A stretch of 64,000 nucleotides of DNA from Bifidobacterium cuniculi (GCF_000741575.1 NZ_JGYV01000005.1:1-64000), one strand, 5' to 3'; positions 51,786 to 60,223 are shown, counted from the first letter of the stretch. The notes: generated by a model from the sequence alone, not told the origin. Numbers and translations: made by a program.

Positions 51786-53000
51786 CTACCACTGTTCGGA
51801 ATCGTCCGGCATCGCGTTGCCGCTGTCGCTCCACGCGCCGCCGCCCGCCTCACGTCGATGAAGACCGTGGATCTCCTCGTCCGTGACGAACGGCACGTGC
51901 ACGAACCGTACGGCGTTCGCCTCCGCATCCCACAAGTACCCGTCACCGGGACGGTTGAACGAGATCTGCCACGGGCGCGCCCCCTGACGGACGGCATCCT
52001 CACCCAACGCCATCACGGCCTCACTCTTGGAGTTCAACCTCAACGCGAGCGTGGTCAATAGCAGACTGCGGTACGGCAGACTTGAACTGACGCGCGGGTT
52101 CTGCGTGGCAACCACGACGGTGCAGTTCAACGCGCGCGAACGCGACAGAATCGAGCGGATCAGTTCGACGCAATGGTCGGACTGCTTCTTCAATGCGCCG
52201 CCTTTGATCAGGTCGGCGGCCTCATCGATCACCAGAAGACGATGCTGTACTTCTCGATCGGTCAACGTACGGGTCTTCCCGCGCCATTGCCGTGCACGCT
52301 CATCAACGCCGTCATTGAAATCGGTGAGGAGCTGCTCGGCTTCGTCAAGCGTGTACGCCTTGCAAGTGAGCGCACGCTCATAGTGGGCGGCTTCCATACC
52401 GCCCTTGAGATCGATGAACCAAACCTCGCCGTCGGCAGCAACCTCCTGCGTAATGATGTTGGCGATAACGCTGCCCTTGCCGCTATTGCTCTTGCCGATA
52501 ATGGCAAGGTGCGCCGAACGCGGTACCGACACATCGGTCTTAGGTGATATGAGATCCTCACCCAAGACGTACCGTTCGCCACTATCGCTTTCAGTGCCGT
52601 TTTTCATATCGCTACGCAGATCGTCCAAGCGTGAGAAGACCACTTCGTAGTAGCTCGCATGCCACAGGCGGCTCGGTATGGTCTTCACGTCATAGGTACC
52701 GTAGCCACCGCTTAGGCGTGGGCGGACAAGTGCTGCCCACTCATAGACAATGTCGTACGTGGTGAGTGCGGCAGGAATGCGGTATACCAGCTGGTGGGAC
52801 CGGTACCTGTGCTTGACTATGACAGTCTTCTCCTGTTCCTCAGTCAAACTCAGCGGCTTGGCACTCACCGCGTCATGACGCTGGCACCGACGGATCACGG
52901 AACGAACGTAGAAGACAAGCACAATAAGCATTACGACAGCAAGCAGGGCCGCAATTGCCCTCCAGTGCTGCGTAAGCGTTACGATGATAGATGTATCCAT
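51786..53000 (-). CDS. FtsK/SpoIIIE-type DNA translocase
   Basis: A 404-aa protein. One N-terminal membrane helix (AIAALLAVVMLIVLVFYVRSV, residues ~13-33, trimmed here) is followed by a cytosolic domain. Walker A is AIIGKSNSGKGSVIA (near residue 173), Walker B is HRLLVIDEAADLI (near 270), and VVVATQNPRVSSSLPYRSLL is the FtsK-typical sensor region. In AICE-type elements a single protein of this class moves double-stranded DNA from cell to cell. There is no gamma domain. ATG 53000 has AGGAGA five bases upstream. It is the core transfer gene of the element. Confidence 0.9.
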   Translation of the reverse strand: MDTSIIVTLTQHWRAIAALLAVVMLIVLVFYVRSVIRRCQRHDAVSAKPLSLTEEQEKTVIVKHRYRSHQLVYRIPAALTTYDIVYEWAALVRPRLSGGYGTYDVKTIPSRLWHASYYEVVFSRLDDLRSDMKNGTESDSGERYVLGEDLISPKTDVSVPRSAHLAIIGKSNSGKGSVIANIITQEVAADGEVWFIDLKGGMEAAHYERALTCKAYTLDEAEQLLTDFNDGVDERARQWRGKTRTLTDREVQHRLLVIDEAADLIKGGALKKQSDHCVELIRSILSRSRALNCTVVVATQNPRVSSSLPYRSLLLTTLALRLNSKSEAVMALGEDAVRQGARPWQISFNRPGDGYLWDAEANAVRFVHVPFVTDEEIHGLHRREAGGGAWSDSGNAMPDDSEQW

Positions 53001-53039
53001 CGTTATCTCCTGTAGGTAATTAATACTGCGTTGGATACA

Positions 53040-53066
53040 GTCGGGGACGCTGGAACCGTCCCCGAC
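53040..53066 (-). terminator. hairpin between the 57-aa gene and the FtsK-like gene
   Basis: A perfect 9-bp stem GTCGGGGAC / GTCCCCGAC with a 9-nt loop. It lies in the minus-strand module and could attenuate transcription into the translocase gene. Confidence 0.65.
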
Positions 53067-53085
53067 ATGCATCTTGAGTCAGCGC

Positions 53086-53259
53086 TTAGTTATAGCCAAG
53101 CGCATTCTTGATTGCGGCCATCTCAAGTGGCCGCGGGAAGATCCGGCCCACACTCACGTCGCCGAGCTTGACCTCGACGCACTCATAGGGACGACCTTCC
53201 TTGGAAACGGCTCGCACGACATCCGCGTGCAAGATCGGGGTTTCGTTATCCATATCCAT
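53086..53259 (-). CDS. 57-aa hypothetical protein of the element
   Basis: The sequence starts MDMDNETPILHADVVRAVSK and ends ...GRIFPRPLEMAAIKNALGYN. GAGGAGGT seven bases upstream of the ATG is the best ribosome-binding site in the element, so it is likely translated. It is a compact alpha/beta protein without membrane segment or cysteine pair. I do not recognise the family. It is the first gene of the minus-strand replication/transfer module. Confidence 0.75.
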   Translation of the reverse strand: MDMDNETPILHADVVRAVSKEGRPYECVEVKLGDVSVGRIFPRPLEMAAIKNALGYN

Positions 53260-53404
53260 GATTGCTACCTCCTCGGTAGTGGTTTTGGTTGACGATTACA
53301 TCCAACCTCAGAAGCGACCGCACAAAATTGGAAGTGGTGTAATATCTACACTTGGAGGTTGTTGTTTCGTTGGGAAATAGCCGTTTTTAAGGATTCTAAA
53401 GAAA

Positions 53405-54511
53405 ATGGAACTCACTACTGAACGCCTCGTAAAGCTCCTGCTGAAAATGGGAGAAGATCGTCATATGACGAAGACGGAACTCGGAATGACCTTAGGGTTC
53501 ACCAAGGATCGCGCCAAGAATATCTTCAGCGAACGAACCAAACTCAGTGGCGATGACGTGTTGCAAATCCTAAGCAATCCGGACTACTCGCTGCCGAAAC
53601 TGCGCAGGTACATGACATACTGGAATCTGCAAGAAGAAATCTCGGACGTTGAACAGCGACATCAGATCATAGACGCCGCTAACGAAGACGCAATGATGTT
53701 CACTCAACCGATCCAGTCGTCCCTGATGCAAACGAACGTTTGCAAGCCATTGAGCGAAGCGGCCCGTGACGTAATGGCCGACAAGGAGTGGTGGATATTG
53801 CGAACAGGATGGATATGTTCTACCGAAATTGAAGATGAGCAACGCTCATTTAGACCTATAGCACCGGATTTTCTCACGGCACTGCGAGCTATGACACGTT
53901 TGGGTTGGATCGAATACAACAAGACGATGCATGCAACCAATATTTACTGGAACCGTCTCAACAACGATAAAACCGGGCACGAGGCCAAGGAATACTGCGA
54001 GAACGAATTGAGACGTTACATCATCAGCCATAAAGAAGAATTGGACGTAGACCCGCATTTCATGCGCATGGTCACAGGCAACCGCATCGGGACCGTGGAA
54101 AAGAACAGAGTTCAGGAATTAGAAGATTCTCTCCGGGCTGTCGAAACAATGACCAAGAATTGGACCGCTTACACCCTACCAACGGAACCCAATGAATACG
54201 GTGTCTCGCCAGCAGATATTTACGACGACAAATTTAATTATCTTGAAGCCGTCGTTCTCAATATGATTGCCATCCACGATGGCCTCATGGAAGAACAGAT
54301 CGAAATCCCAGAAGAAGACGAACAACGATATCGTCAAATCTTGTCGAAAGACGGCGAACGTTATCGATACGCATTCCTAATCGACCCGATCCTCGCAGTG
54401 GACGACCGCCGTGGACACCTTGCAGCACCCACTCCCGAAGATTGGGAAACCTACGAAAGGCTCCAAGGGAGAACACTGAAAACCCGCACAGACAAACCGT
54501 CTCATGGCTAA
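53405..54511 (+). CDS. 368-aa HTH protein of unknown function (element regulator?)
   Basis: An acidic, Lys/Arg-rich, A+T-rich gene. Residues ~18-45 (HMTKTELGMTLGFTKDRAKN) look like a helix-turn-helix. The rest is mainly helical with no known signature: WWILRTGWICSTEIEDEQRS, LRRYIISHKEELDVDPHFMR and AVVLNMIAIHDGLMEEQIEI. There is no signal peptide or membrane helix. It is divergent from the replication/transfer module and next to attR, where AICEs and phages keep their repressor, so a maintenance regulator is likely; a defence role is an alternative. GGATTCTAAAGAAAATG gives a weak start. Confidence 0.7.
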   Translation: MELTTERLVKLLLKMGEDRHMTKTELGMTLGFTKDRAKNIFSERTKLSGDDVLQILSNPDYSLPKLRRYMTYWNLQEEISDVEQRHQIIDAANEDAMMFTQPIQSSLMQTNVCKPLSEAARDVMADKEWWILRTGWICSTEIEDEQRSFRPIAPDFLTALRAMTRLGWIEYNKTMHATNIYWNRLNNDKTGHEAKEYCENELRRYIISHKEELDVDPHFMRMVTGNRIGTVEKNRVQELEDSLRAVETMTKNWTAYTLPTEPNEYGVSPADIYDDKFNYLEAVVLNMIAIHDGLMEEQIEIPEEDEQRYRQILSKDGERYRYAFLIDPILAVDDRRGHLAAPTPEDWETYERLQGRTLKTRTDKPSHG

Positions 54512-54613
54512 TAGCCCACCACCGTTGTACCTTTAGCCAACAGGAAATATAGGTACACAAATAGGTACACAAAATAATTAATCATCGAAAAACCGCTATT
54601 TTCCAAGTGTTAC

Positions 54614-54634
54614 TTCGATTACCATCAGCTCCAC
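54614..54634 (+). other. attR: right copy of 21-bp direct repeat
   Basis: Identical to 46851-46871 (3' end of tRNA-Ala). It is followed by a separate hairpin terminator that was probably the original tRNA terminator. Confidence 0.92.
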
Positions 54635-54635
54635 T

Positions 54636-54680
54636 GAAACCCACTGCATTCATTCCACCGCAGTGGGTTTCTTTTTTGCC
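54636..54680 (+). terminator. displaced tRNA-Ala terminator
   Basis: GAAACCCACTGC / GCAGTGGGTTTC (12-bp stem) with a 12-nt loop, followed by TTTTTTGCC. The loop and inner stem (CCACTGCATTCATTCCACCG) are the same as in the terminator after attL, but the outer stems differ. Confidence 0.85.
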
Positions 54681-54765
54681 TTCTGGTTGGTCTTGTGTGA
54701 TTTCCTGGCAGGCATATGCCCGGAGCCTTGCCTCCGATGTGCCGCGTCGGATCACTGGACGCCGT

Positions 54766-55000
54766 GCTTTCTGCCTTAAGTGCGTGTTTGCGGTCACACT
54801 CGGAGGTCTATCTGCCTTAAGTGCGGGCGCGTTGCTGGTGTCACCACGTACCGGAGAGAAACAAAACATTGCACAATAGGCTGAAGCTTAAAAGAAAAGG
54901 ATAAAAAACTGTAGAGCAATTAACAGAGATGGGGCGCGCCCACACTTAAGGCAGATAGACCTCCGAGTGCGACCGCAAACACGCACTTAAGACAGAAAGC
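54766..55000. repeat. MITE-like element, 60-bp terminal inverted repeats
   Basis: The terminal repeats 54766-54825 and 54941-55000 differ at only three positions. Each contains two degenerate copies of CTGCCTTAAGTGCG. The 115-bp centre is A+T-rich (GCTTAAAAGAAAAGGATAAA) with no gene. The gap 54635-55154 otherwise holds only the terminator and the MFS promoter. Confidence 0.85.
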
Positions 55001-55154
55001 ATGGATGGGCGCGGCCGGAAAGCCGAACGAACGGTAAGGTACGCGCTACGGAACCAAACCGTGCGGAAAGGAATGCCGGCTTGGCGCGTGGGTGATTCGT
55101 CCCCTGTGGGCAAACCGTGCGGTCCCGCAGTTGCCCGCGTCCTAGGGTGGAAGC

Positions 55155-56429
55155 ATGCCCACACCACAGAACGACGCACGCACCGCTGACCGTGCGGCTG
55201 CACAAACGACCGGGCCCACGGCCAAACCCGCCAACACCCGCGTCCTCACCGCCGCCTTCATCGTGCTCATCGCAGTCACGACGCTCAACGGCCTCTACCA
55301 GCGCGGCCTCGACAGCGGCATCCCGCTCTACTACACGTCCATCGGCGACTCCGCCACCGTCGGCGGCACCCTCGTCGCCATCTTCACCATCGCCTCCATG
55401 ATCATGCGCCTCGTCGGCGGCCGCATCACCGACACCACCGACCACATCCACGCACTCCTGGCCGGCATGGGCATGCTGCTCGTCGGCGCCGTGCTGCCCG
55501 CCATCTGGCCGAACTTCGCCGTCGTGGTCGTCTCCCGCATCATCCAGGGCTGCGGCTTCGCCTTCGCGTCGAACGTCATCTCCGTGCTCGTCATGGACAC
55601 CGCGCCGAAGAAGAAACTCGGGCAGCGCATCAGCTACAAGGGCATCGGCACGTCGCTCGCCATGATGTTCGGCGCCGCCATCGCCACCTGGCTGCTTGCC
55701 ACCTGCAGCTACCGCGTGTTCTACGCGGCGTACGCGCTCATGGCGCTCGCCGGCCTCGTGCTCGTACTGCTGATCAGCTGCACCAAGGAAATCGAGACGG
55801 CGCGCCGGCAGGACGCGCAGCTGCGCGCCGCCGCGCCGCGTCGGAAAGTCGGCTGGCGCGAGACGCTGGCCAGCTACAAGCTGCCGCAGGCCGTGCCCTA
55901 CACCGTCATCCAGCTGCTGCGCCGCCTGCCCAAGGGCGCGTGCCTGTCCTTCATGCTCGTCTACGCCAAGCACAACGGCTTCGGCACCGGCGCGCTGTTC
56001 TTCATCGTCGCCGGCCTGGCCACGCTCATCTGCCGCATCGTGTTCGCCGGCGCCTTCAACCACGTCAACCGCTGGGTGCTGCTGCCGATGATGCTCATCG
56101 ACGTCCTCGGCTTCGGCCTGCTCGCCATCTGGCCGAACTGGGGTGTGCTCGTCTTCGCCGCGATCTGCTACGGCTGCTCGATCGGCGTCATGTCGCCGGC
56201 ACTCAAGACGCTGACCTCGCAGTCCGTGGGTAAGGCGCACTGGGGCGTTGCCAACGGCGAACTGCAGTTCATGGGCGACATCGGCCGCGCACTCGGCGCG
56301 TTCCTGGGCGGCGTGTGCATCGACATGACGTCGCAGTCGCACATCCCGCTCATCATCTGCCTGTTCGCGGTCGTGGCGAGCGTGCTGACGGCGATCGTGC
56401 TCGCGGTCGGCGGGCGCGGGGCGCACTGA
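55155..56429 (+). CDS. major facilitator superfamily transporter
   Basis: A 424-aa MFS protein with 12 predicted helices and an Ala/Thr-rich N-terminal tail (~28 residues). MRLVGGRITDTTDH is the loop 2-3 motif (G-x-x-x-D-x-x-x-R-like) and the two six-helix halves are joined by a basic loop (RRQDAQLRAAAPRRKVGWRE). It resembles drug/metabolite exporters of the YfcJ/Arabinose-efflux type, and its substrate is unknown. TAGGGT sits exactly six bases before the ATG with no Shine-Dalgarno, so the mRNA is probably leaderless. A GC hairpin (56434-56470) follows the stop. Confidence 0.9.
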   Translation: MPTPQNDARTADRAAAQTTGPTAKPANTRVLTAAFIVLIAVTTLNGLYQRGLDSGIPLYYTSIGDSATVGGTLVAIFTIASMIMRLVGGRITDTTDHIHALLAGMGMLLVGAVLPAIWPNFAVVVVSRIIQGCGFAFASNVISVLVMDTAPKKKLGQRISYKGIGTSLAMMFGAAIATWLLATCSYRVFYAAYALMALAGLVLVLLISCTKEIETARRQDAQLRAAAPRRKVGWRETLASYKLPQAVPYTVIQLLRRLPKGACLSFMLVYAKHNGFGTGALFFIVAGLATLICRIVFAGAFNHVNRWVLLPMMLIDVLGFGLLAIWPNWGVLVFAAICYGCSIGVMSPALKTLTSQSVGKAHWGVANGELQFMGDIGRALGAFLGGVCIDMTSQSHIPLIICLFAVVASVLTAIVLAVGGRGAH

Positions 56430-56433
56430 CGTG

Positions 56434-56470
56434 TCGCACGCTTCGCCGGCCGCGGCGTTGCGTGCGACGT
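56434..56470. terminator. hairpin after MFS gene
   Basis: GTCGCACGC / GCGTGCGAC with further pairing of GCC/GGC inside. It lies between convergent reading frames. A third, looser copy (GTCGCACGCAACGG) occurs at ~56515. Confidence 0.7.
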
Positions 56471-56528
56471 TCGCCGGCGACGAAAGACGCGAAATGTCGA
56501 CGAATGGGCGGGGCGTCGCACGCAACGG

Positions 56529-56908
56529 TCAGCCGGCGGTTGTGTGCGACACGGCGACCCAGAGTGCGGCGAGGAACGGCGCGATGGGCTGCGTGCCCCG
56601 GCCGTAGGGGCCGAGGTCGAGGTCGCACTCCACGGTTTCGGCATAGTCGGCGCCCGCCAGCCGGCAGCGGCCGACACGGGATCCGTGGAGGCGGATGCTG
56701 CCTCCGGCCGCCCCCTTGTAGTCGAGCAGTACGGCGGGAGGCGCATCGGGGCACTGCCTGAGGATATTGCCCGTGGCGTAGACCCGTCGACCCATGTCAG
56801 GACCTGCGCATGCGTGCGGTCGAGGAGCCGGACGACGTACCCGTTTCCCATGAGCGGCTTGAGCTTGCGCGGGCGATGGCCGAGGGGGAGGGTGACGATG
56901 GCGTTCAT
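56529..56908 (-). pseudogene. frameshifted hypothetical protein
   Basis: The N-terminal frame MNAIVTLPLGHRPRKLKPLM and GNGYVVRLLDRTHAQVLTWV runs to about 56790. A sensible continuation appears in another frame: VYATGNILRQCPDAPPAVLL, DYKGAAGGSIRLHGSRVGRC, YAETVECDLDLGPYGRGTQP, IAPFLAALWVAV, then stop. Joined, it gives ~125 residues. One extra or missing base near GGGTCGACGGGTC would explain this. The family is not recognised. It may be a dead gene or a sequencing error; the initiation region has no clear ribosome-binding site. Confidence 0.5.
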
Positions 56909-57056
56909 GCTGACAGGGCAGGCCTGACCGCGGCCTTGGTCCCGGCTCGCGTCGGCATGTGGAACCAGGCCGGTCGGACTTCCTTGGTACCCGGATCGAG
57001 GCGACCGCGAAGTACCATGGGCGTGGACGTACCGTTTTTTCGAAAGGAACATTGAC

Positions 57057-57572
57057 TTGACGACCGTGGCGCTGGCGCCGACGCGGGACGTGCGCGTGGT
57101 GCGCGACCTGAGCGTGGCGACCTTCACCGAGACCTTCGCCGCCGACAACACCGAGGAGGACCTCGCCGAATTCCTCGCGCACGACTATGCCGAGGACGTG
57201 CTGCAGCGGGAGATCGACGACCCCGACTCCGTCTTCGTGCTTGCCGAGGTGGACGGCGTGCCGGCCGGCTACATGAAGGTGAACGTGGGGGAGGCGCAGA
57301 CCGAGCCGCACGACGGGCGGTACCTGGAGGTGCAGCGGATCTACATCCTGGCGGGATATAAAGGGCACGGGTTGGGGACGCGGCTCATGCGGGAGGCCTT
57401 CGCCATGGCGCGCCGCCTCGGCAAGACGCGCGTGTGGCTGGGCGTGTGGGAGCACAACGATGCCGCGCAGGCCTTCTACGGGAAGTTCGGCTTCGTGCGC
57501 ACCGGCGAACATGGCTTCCAGGTGGGCGACGACCTGCAGACCGACTGGATCATGGAGGCGGACGCGGCGTAA
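57057..57572 (+). CDS. GNAT-family N-acetyltransferase (PaiA-like)
   Basis: A 171-aa GNAT protein. LSVATFTETFAADNTEEDL at the start is characteristic of the PaiA/spermine-spermidine acetyltransferase-like group. YLEVQRIYILAGYKGHGLGT holds the acetyl-CoA pyrophosphate loop (Q/R-x-x-G-x-G/A; GYKGHGLG near residue 101), and VWEHNDAAQAFYGKFGFVRTG holds the C-terminal Tyr. It would acetylate an amine, perhaps a polyamine. The TTG start has GAAAGGAAC upstream. It precedes the APC permease by 200 bp; a shared amine pathway is an inference. Confidence 0.88.
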   Translation: MTTVALAPTRDVRVVRDLSVATFTETFAADNTEEDLAEFLAHDYAEDVLQREIDDPDSVFVLAEVDGVPAGYMKVNVGEAQTEPHDGRYLEVQRIYILAGYKGHGLGTRLMREAFAMARRLGKTRVWLGVWEHNDAAQAFYGKFGFVRTGEHGFQVGDDLQTDWIMEADAA

Positions 57573-57639
57573 TCCCGTTTGTTTCCGAACCGTTTCGATG
57601 AGGTCGGTCCCTCCGGTCCTGCCGTAACATGGCGGTGAC

Positions 57640-57661
57640 GTTCACGTCACTGAAAGTGAAC
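57640..57661. promoter_or_regulatory. possible operator upstream of APC permease
   Basis: GTTCAC-N10-GTGAAC lies upstream of a TTTAAAAT A+T-rich block (57670-57677) that may be the -10 region. The nearest regulator gene is the TetR protein at 59426. Weak evidence. Confidence 0.4.
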
Positions 57662-57772
57662 AACTGCTCATTTAAAATCCCCTCTATCCGGACCGGCACG
57701 TCGGCCCGGCATCCAAGGAAAGCGATTGAACGTGGACTGCAGATAGAGCTCCGCCCGGAAAGGGGACCGACC

Positions 57773-59284
57773 ATGACCGACCAGACCTTGAACACGCTGG
57801 CAAGACCAGCCATCAGGAACACCAATGATGCCGGGCGGGGGAGGCCTGCAGGCCTGGGTACCCCCGCCATCACCATGATGGTGGTGGCCGCGGCCGCGCC
57901 GCTCACCGTCCTCGGAGGCAGCACGCCGCTGGGCATCCTCAACGGCAACGGGGCCGCATTCCCGGTGACCTTCCTGGTGGTGGGCCTGGCCCTCCTGCTC
58001 TTCTCGGTCGGGTTCTCGGCCATGGGGCGCCACACCGGGGATTCCGGCGCCTTCTTCAATGCCATCGGCCGCGGACTGGGCCCCACTTCGGGAGTGGGAG
58101 CCGCCACCCTGGCACTCTTCACCTACGGCATGATCCAGTCCGCCATCACGTGCTTCCTGGGAATGCAGTTGAGCGCCTCCCTGGAATCCCTGCTGGGCAT
58201 CGCGGTGCCTTGGTGGGGCTGCTCGCTGGCCGCGCTCGCGGCCGTGGCGTTCCTCGGGTACCGCAGCATCGGCATGAGCGCCAATGTGCTCAACGTGCTC
58301 ATCGCCGGTGAAATCGGCGTCGCCGTGCTGCTGTGCGTGGGCGTCTTCTCGCAGGTCGGCGTCTCCGGCACTGCGCTGTCCGCCACCTTCCACCCTGCGG
58401 CGTTGACCCAGGGCGCGCCGGGAGTCGCCGTCATCTTCGCCATCGCCAGTTTCGTGGGATTCGAATCGACGGCCATCTACCGTTCGGAGGCGCGAGACCC
58501 GGACCGCACCGTTCCCCGCGCCACGTATATTGCCGTCGCCTTCGTCACCGTCCTGTACCTGGTGTCGTCCTATGCCGTCGTGACGGCGTGGTCGGACGTC
58601 GACGACCCGGCGGCGGCCGACGCGTTGCTCGGCGCGGGCGACATGCTCCAGCAGGTCGCGGCGCGGTATGTGGGGCAGTGGTGCGCCGCGCTCATCAGCG
58701 TCCTCATCGTCACCAGCCTGTTCGCCGCCGTGCTGTCCTTCCACAACGTGCTGTCGCGCTATCTGCAGCACATGGGTGCCGCGCATGCGTTGCCGGCGTC
58801 GCTGGGACGGCTGGACCCGCGCACGCAGTCCCCCGCGCGCGCCTCCCTGGCCGTGTCGGCCGTGTCCCTGACGGTGGTGGGCGGCGTCGTGTCCAGTGGC
58901 ATCGACCCCTTCACCCAGGCTTTCTCCTGGTTCTCCGGCGCGGCGGTGCTCGGCTTCGTGGTTCTGCTCTTCCTGGCATGTGCCGCCGTCATCGCGTTCT
59001 TCGCGCGCCGCCCCGCGCTGCGCGTCCGGGAGGGGGCGCTGCGCACGCAGGTCGTGCCGGGTGCGGCGCTCGTCCTGCTGGCGGGCATCCTGGGGTGCGC
59101 CCTGTTCAACTTCGCCGACCTGGTGGGGGAGACCGGTTCGGGCGGCGTGCCGGTCTTCGGGGCGGTGTGCGGCACGCTGGTCGCCTGCGTGGCGGCATCC
59201 CTGCTGCTGGGCGTCGCCGGCGCGGCGGTCATGCGCAGGGTCGATCCCGGCGCACGCGAGGCGCTGGAGGCGTCGATGCGGTAG
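57773..59284 (+). CDS. APC-superfamily amino acid / amine permease
   Basis: A 503-aa permease with 12 helices. AITMMVVAAAAPLTVLGGST (helix 1 with the unwound Gly motif) and VAVIFAIASFVGFESTAIYR, SEARDPDRTVPRATYIAVAF (helix 6 with GFES and the loop to helix 7) are the APC hallmarks. The substrate would be an amino acid or amine. The start at 57773 has GGAAAGGGG nearby; the long frame upstream has no similarity. It is grouped with a TetR regulator and a class III aminotransferase, suggesting uptake followed by transamination. Confidence 0.9.
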   Translation: MTDQTLNTLARPAIRNTNDAGRGRPAGLGTPAITMMVVAAAAPLTVLGGSTPLGILNGNGAAFPVTFLVVGLALLLFSVGFSAMGRHTGDSGAFFNAIGRGLGPTSGVGAATLALFTYGMIQSAITCFLGMQLSASLESLLGIAVPWWGCSLAALAAVAFLGYRSIGMSANVLNVLIAGEIGVAVLLCVGVFSQVGVSGTALSATFHPAALTQGAPGVAVIFAIASFVGFESTAIYRSEARDPDRTVPRATYIAVAFVTVLYLVSSYAVVTAWSDVDDPAAADALLGAGDMLQQVAARYVGQWCAALISVLIVTSLFAAVLSFHNVLSRYLQHMGAAHALPASLGRLDPRTQSPARASLAVSAVSLTVVGGVVSSGIDPFTQAFSWFSGAAVLGFVVLLFLACAAVIAFFARRPALRVREGALRTQVVPGAALVLLAGILGCALFNFADLVGETGSGGVPVFGAVCGTLVACVAASLLLGVAGAAVMRRVDPGAREALEASMR

Positions 59285-59425
59285 CTGACGACGCAATCCG
59301 TGGACGGGCGGGCGACGGCCGCATATGGCCGTCGCACGCCCGTCGCTGCGATGCGGACCGTGGGTCCCCTGCTGCGGTGGATGGTCGTACAATGTGGGCA
59401 GTCATCCGCATCGTTGGAGGGTCCC

Positions 59426-60001
59426 ATGCCGAAGATCGTCGACCATGACCAGCGCCGCGCGCAGATCATCGCGGCTTTTCTCAAGCTGGTGGAGCAGGAG
59501 GGGCTGACCGCCGCAAGTTCGCGTGCGCTGTCCTCCAGCATGGGCATCTCCAACGGGCTGCTGTGGCGGTATTTCAAGGACATGAACGCCATCGTGGAAA
59601 GCGCCTACGACCAGGTCGTGCGGCAGACCCATGGGCGGGTGGACGCGGCCCTGGAGGGCAAGGTCGGCATGGAGGCGGTGTACGCGCTCATCGACGAGCT
59701 GCTGCCGGTCACCTCGGTGTCGAAGGCGGAGGCGCGCATCGTGGCGGAGTACTGGCATGTCCAAGCGCGGGCCGAGGCGTCCTACCTGGAGGGCCACGAC
59801 TGTTGGCGCGCCCAGCTGGCCGACCTGCTGGGGCAGGCGCGCGACCGTGGCGAAGTCGCCGAGGACGTGCCCGTGACGGTCATCGCCGATGCCATCATGG
59901 CCATCGTGGGCAACGCGCAGGTGGAGTATGCGATGAGCGGCGACGACCACCAGGCGCTGGCCGCGCGCGACCTGGCGCGGGCGCTGGTGCGGCTGCACTG
60001 A
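59426..60001 (+). CDS. TetR-family transcriptional regulator
   Basis: A 191-aa TetR protein. The HTH is RRAQIIAAFLKLVEQEGLTA, ASSRALSSSMGISNGLLWRY and FKDMNAIVESAYDQVV (residues ~10-60). The C-terminal effector domain (about residues 75-190) contains EARIVAEYWHVQARAEASYL. The resemblance is to BetI/PuuR-like amine regulators only by context. TTGGAGGGTCCC precedes the ATG. The likely targets are the flanking permease and aminotransferase, because a TGAGC-N4-GCTCA palindrome lies directly after the -10 box of the aminotransferase gene. Confidence 0.9.
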   Translation: MPKIVDHDQRRAQIIAAFLKLVEQEGLTAASSRALSSSMGISNGLLWRYFKDMNAIVESAYDQVVRQTHGRVDAALEGKVGMEAVYALIDELLPVTSVSKAEARIVAEYWHVQARAEASYLEGHDCWRAQLADLLGQARDRGEVAEDVPVTVIADAIMAIVGNAQVEYAMSGDDHQALAARDLARALVRLH

Positions 60002-60138
60002 ACAAGCGGGGAGGGCCGGTCGCTGGCCGCCACGGGTGACGCGGGGTGTTGTTTTGATGGGCGTCTGGTTAACCTCGTCGTCATCGTCGTGCGGTCATTG
60101 GAAACATTGAGGTAATCGTGCGGCAATCGTAGCCGTTT

Positions 60139-60157
60139 TATAGTGAGCATACGCTCA
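60139..60157 (+). promoter_or_regulatory. aminotransferase -10 box and overlapping TetR-type palindrome
   Basis: TATAGT (60139-60144) is followed directly by TGAGC-atac-GCTCA (60144-60157). A bound TetR dimer would cover the transcription start. I see no strong -35 box. Confidence 0.6.
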
Positions 60158-60223
60158 ATAAAGCACGGCGAGGCTCGCCGGCCGTGCGTGACGTGCAGGA
60201 CATGTATGACGAAAGGAACGACC

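Larger units (their letters stand above)
46851..54634 (+). mobile_element. 7.8-kb integrated element in tRNA-Ala (AICE-like, with restriction-modification cargo)
   Basis: It is bounded by 21-bp direct repeats derived from the tRNA 3' end. The tyrosine integrase gene lies next to attL. On the minus strand FtsK-like protein, Rep and an excisionase-like protein form one module; a divergent HTH gene lies next to attR. This Xis-Rep-FtsK set is the minimal plan of actinomycete integrative and conjugative elements, which move double-stranded DNA with a single FtsK-type pump. I see no relaxase or type IV secretion gene. The restriction-modification cassette (48.7-50.8 kb) is clearly more A+T rich than the chromosome. 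Integrase and a small DNA-binding gene are broken, so this copy may be immobile. Confidence 0.88.
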
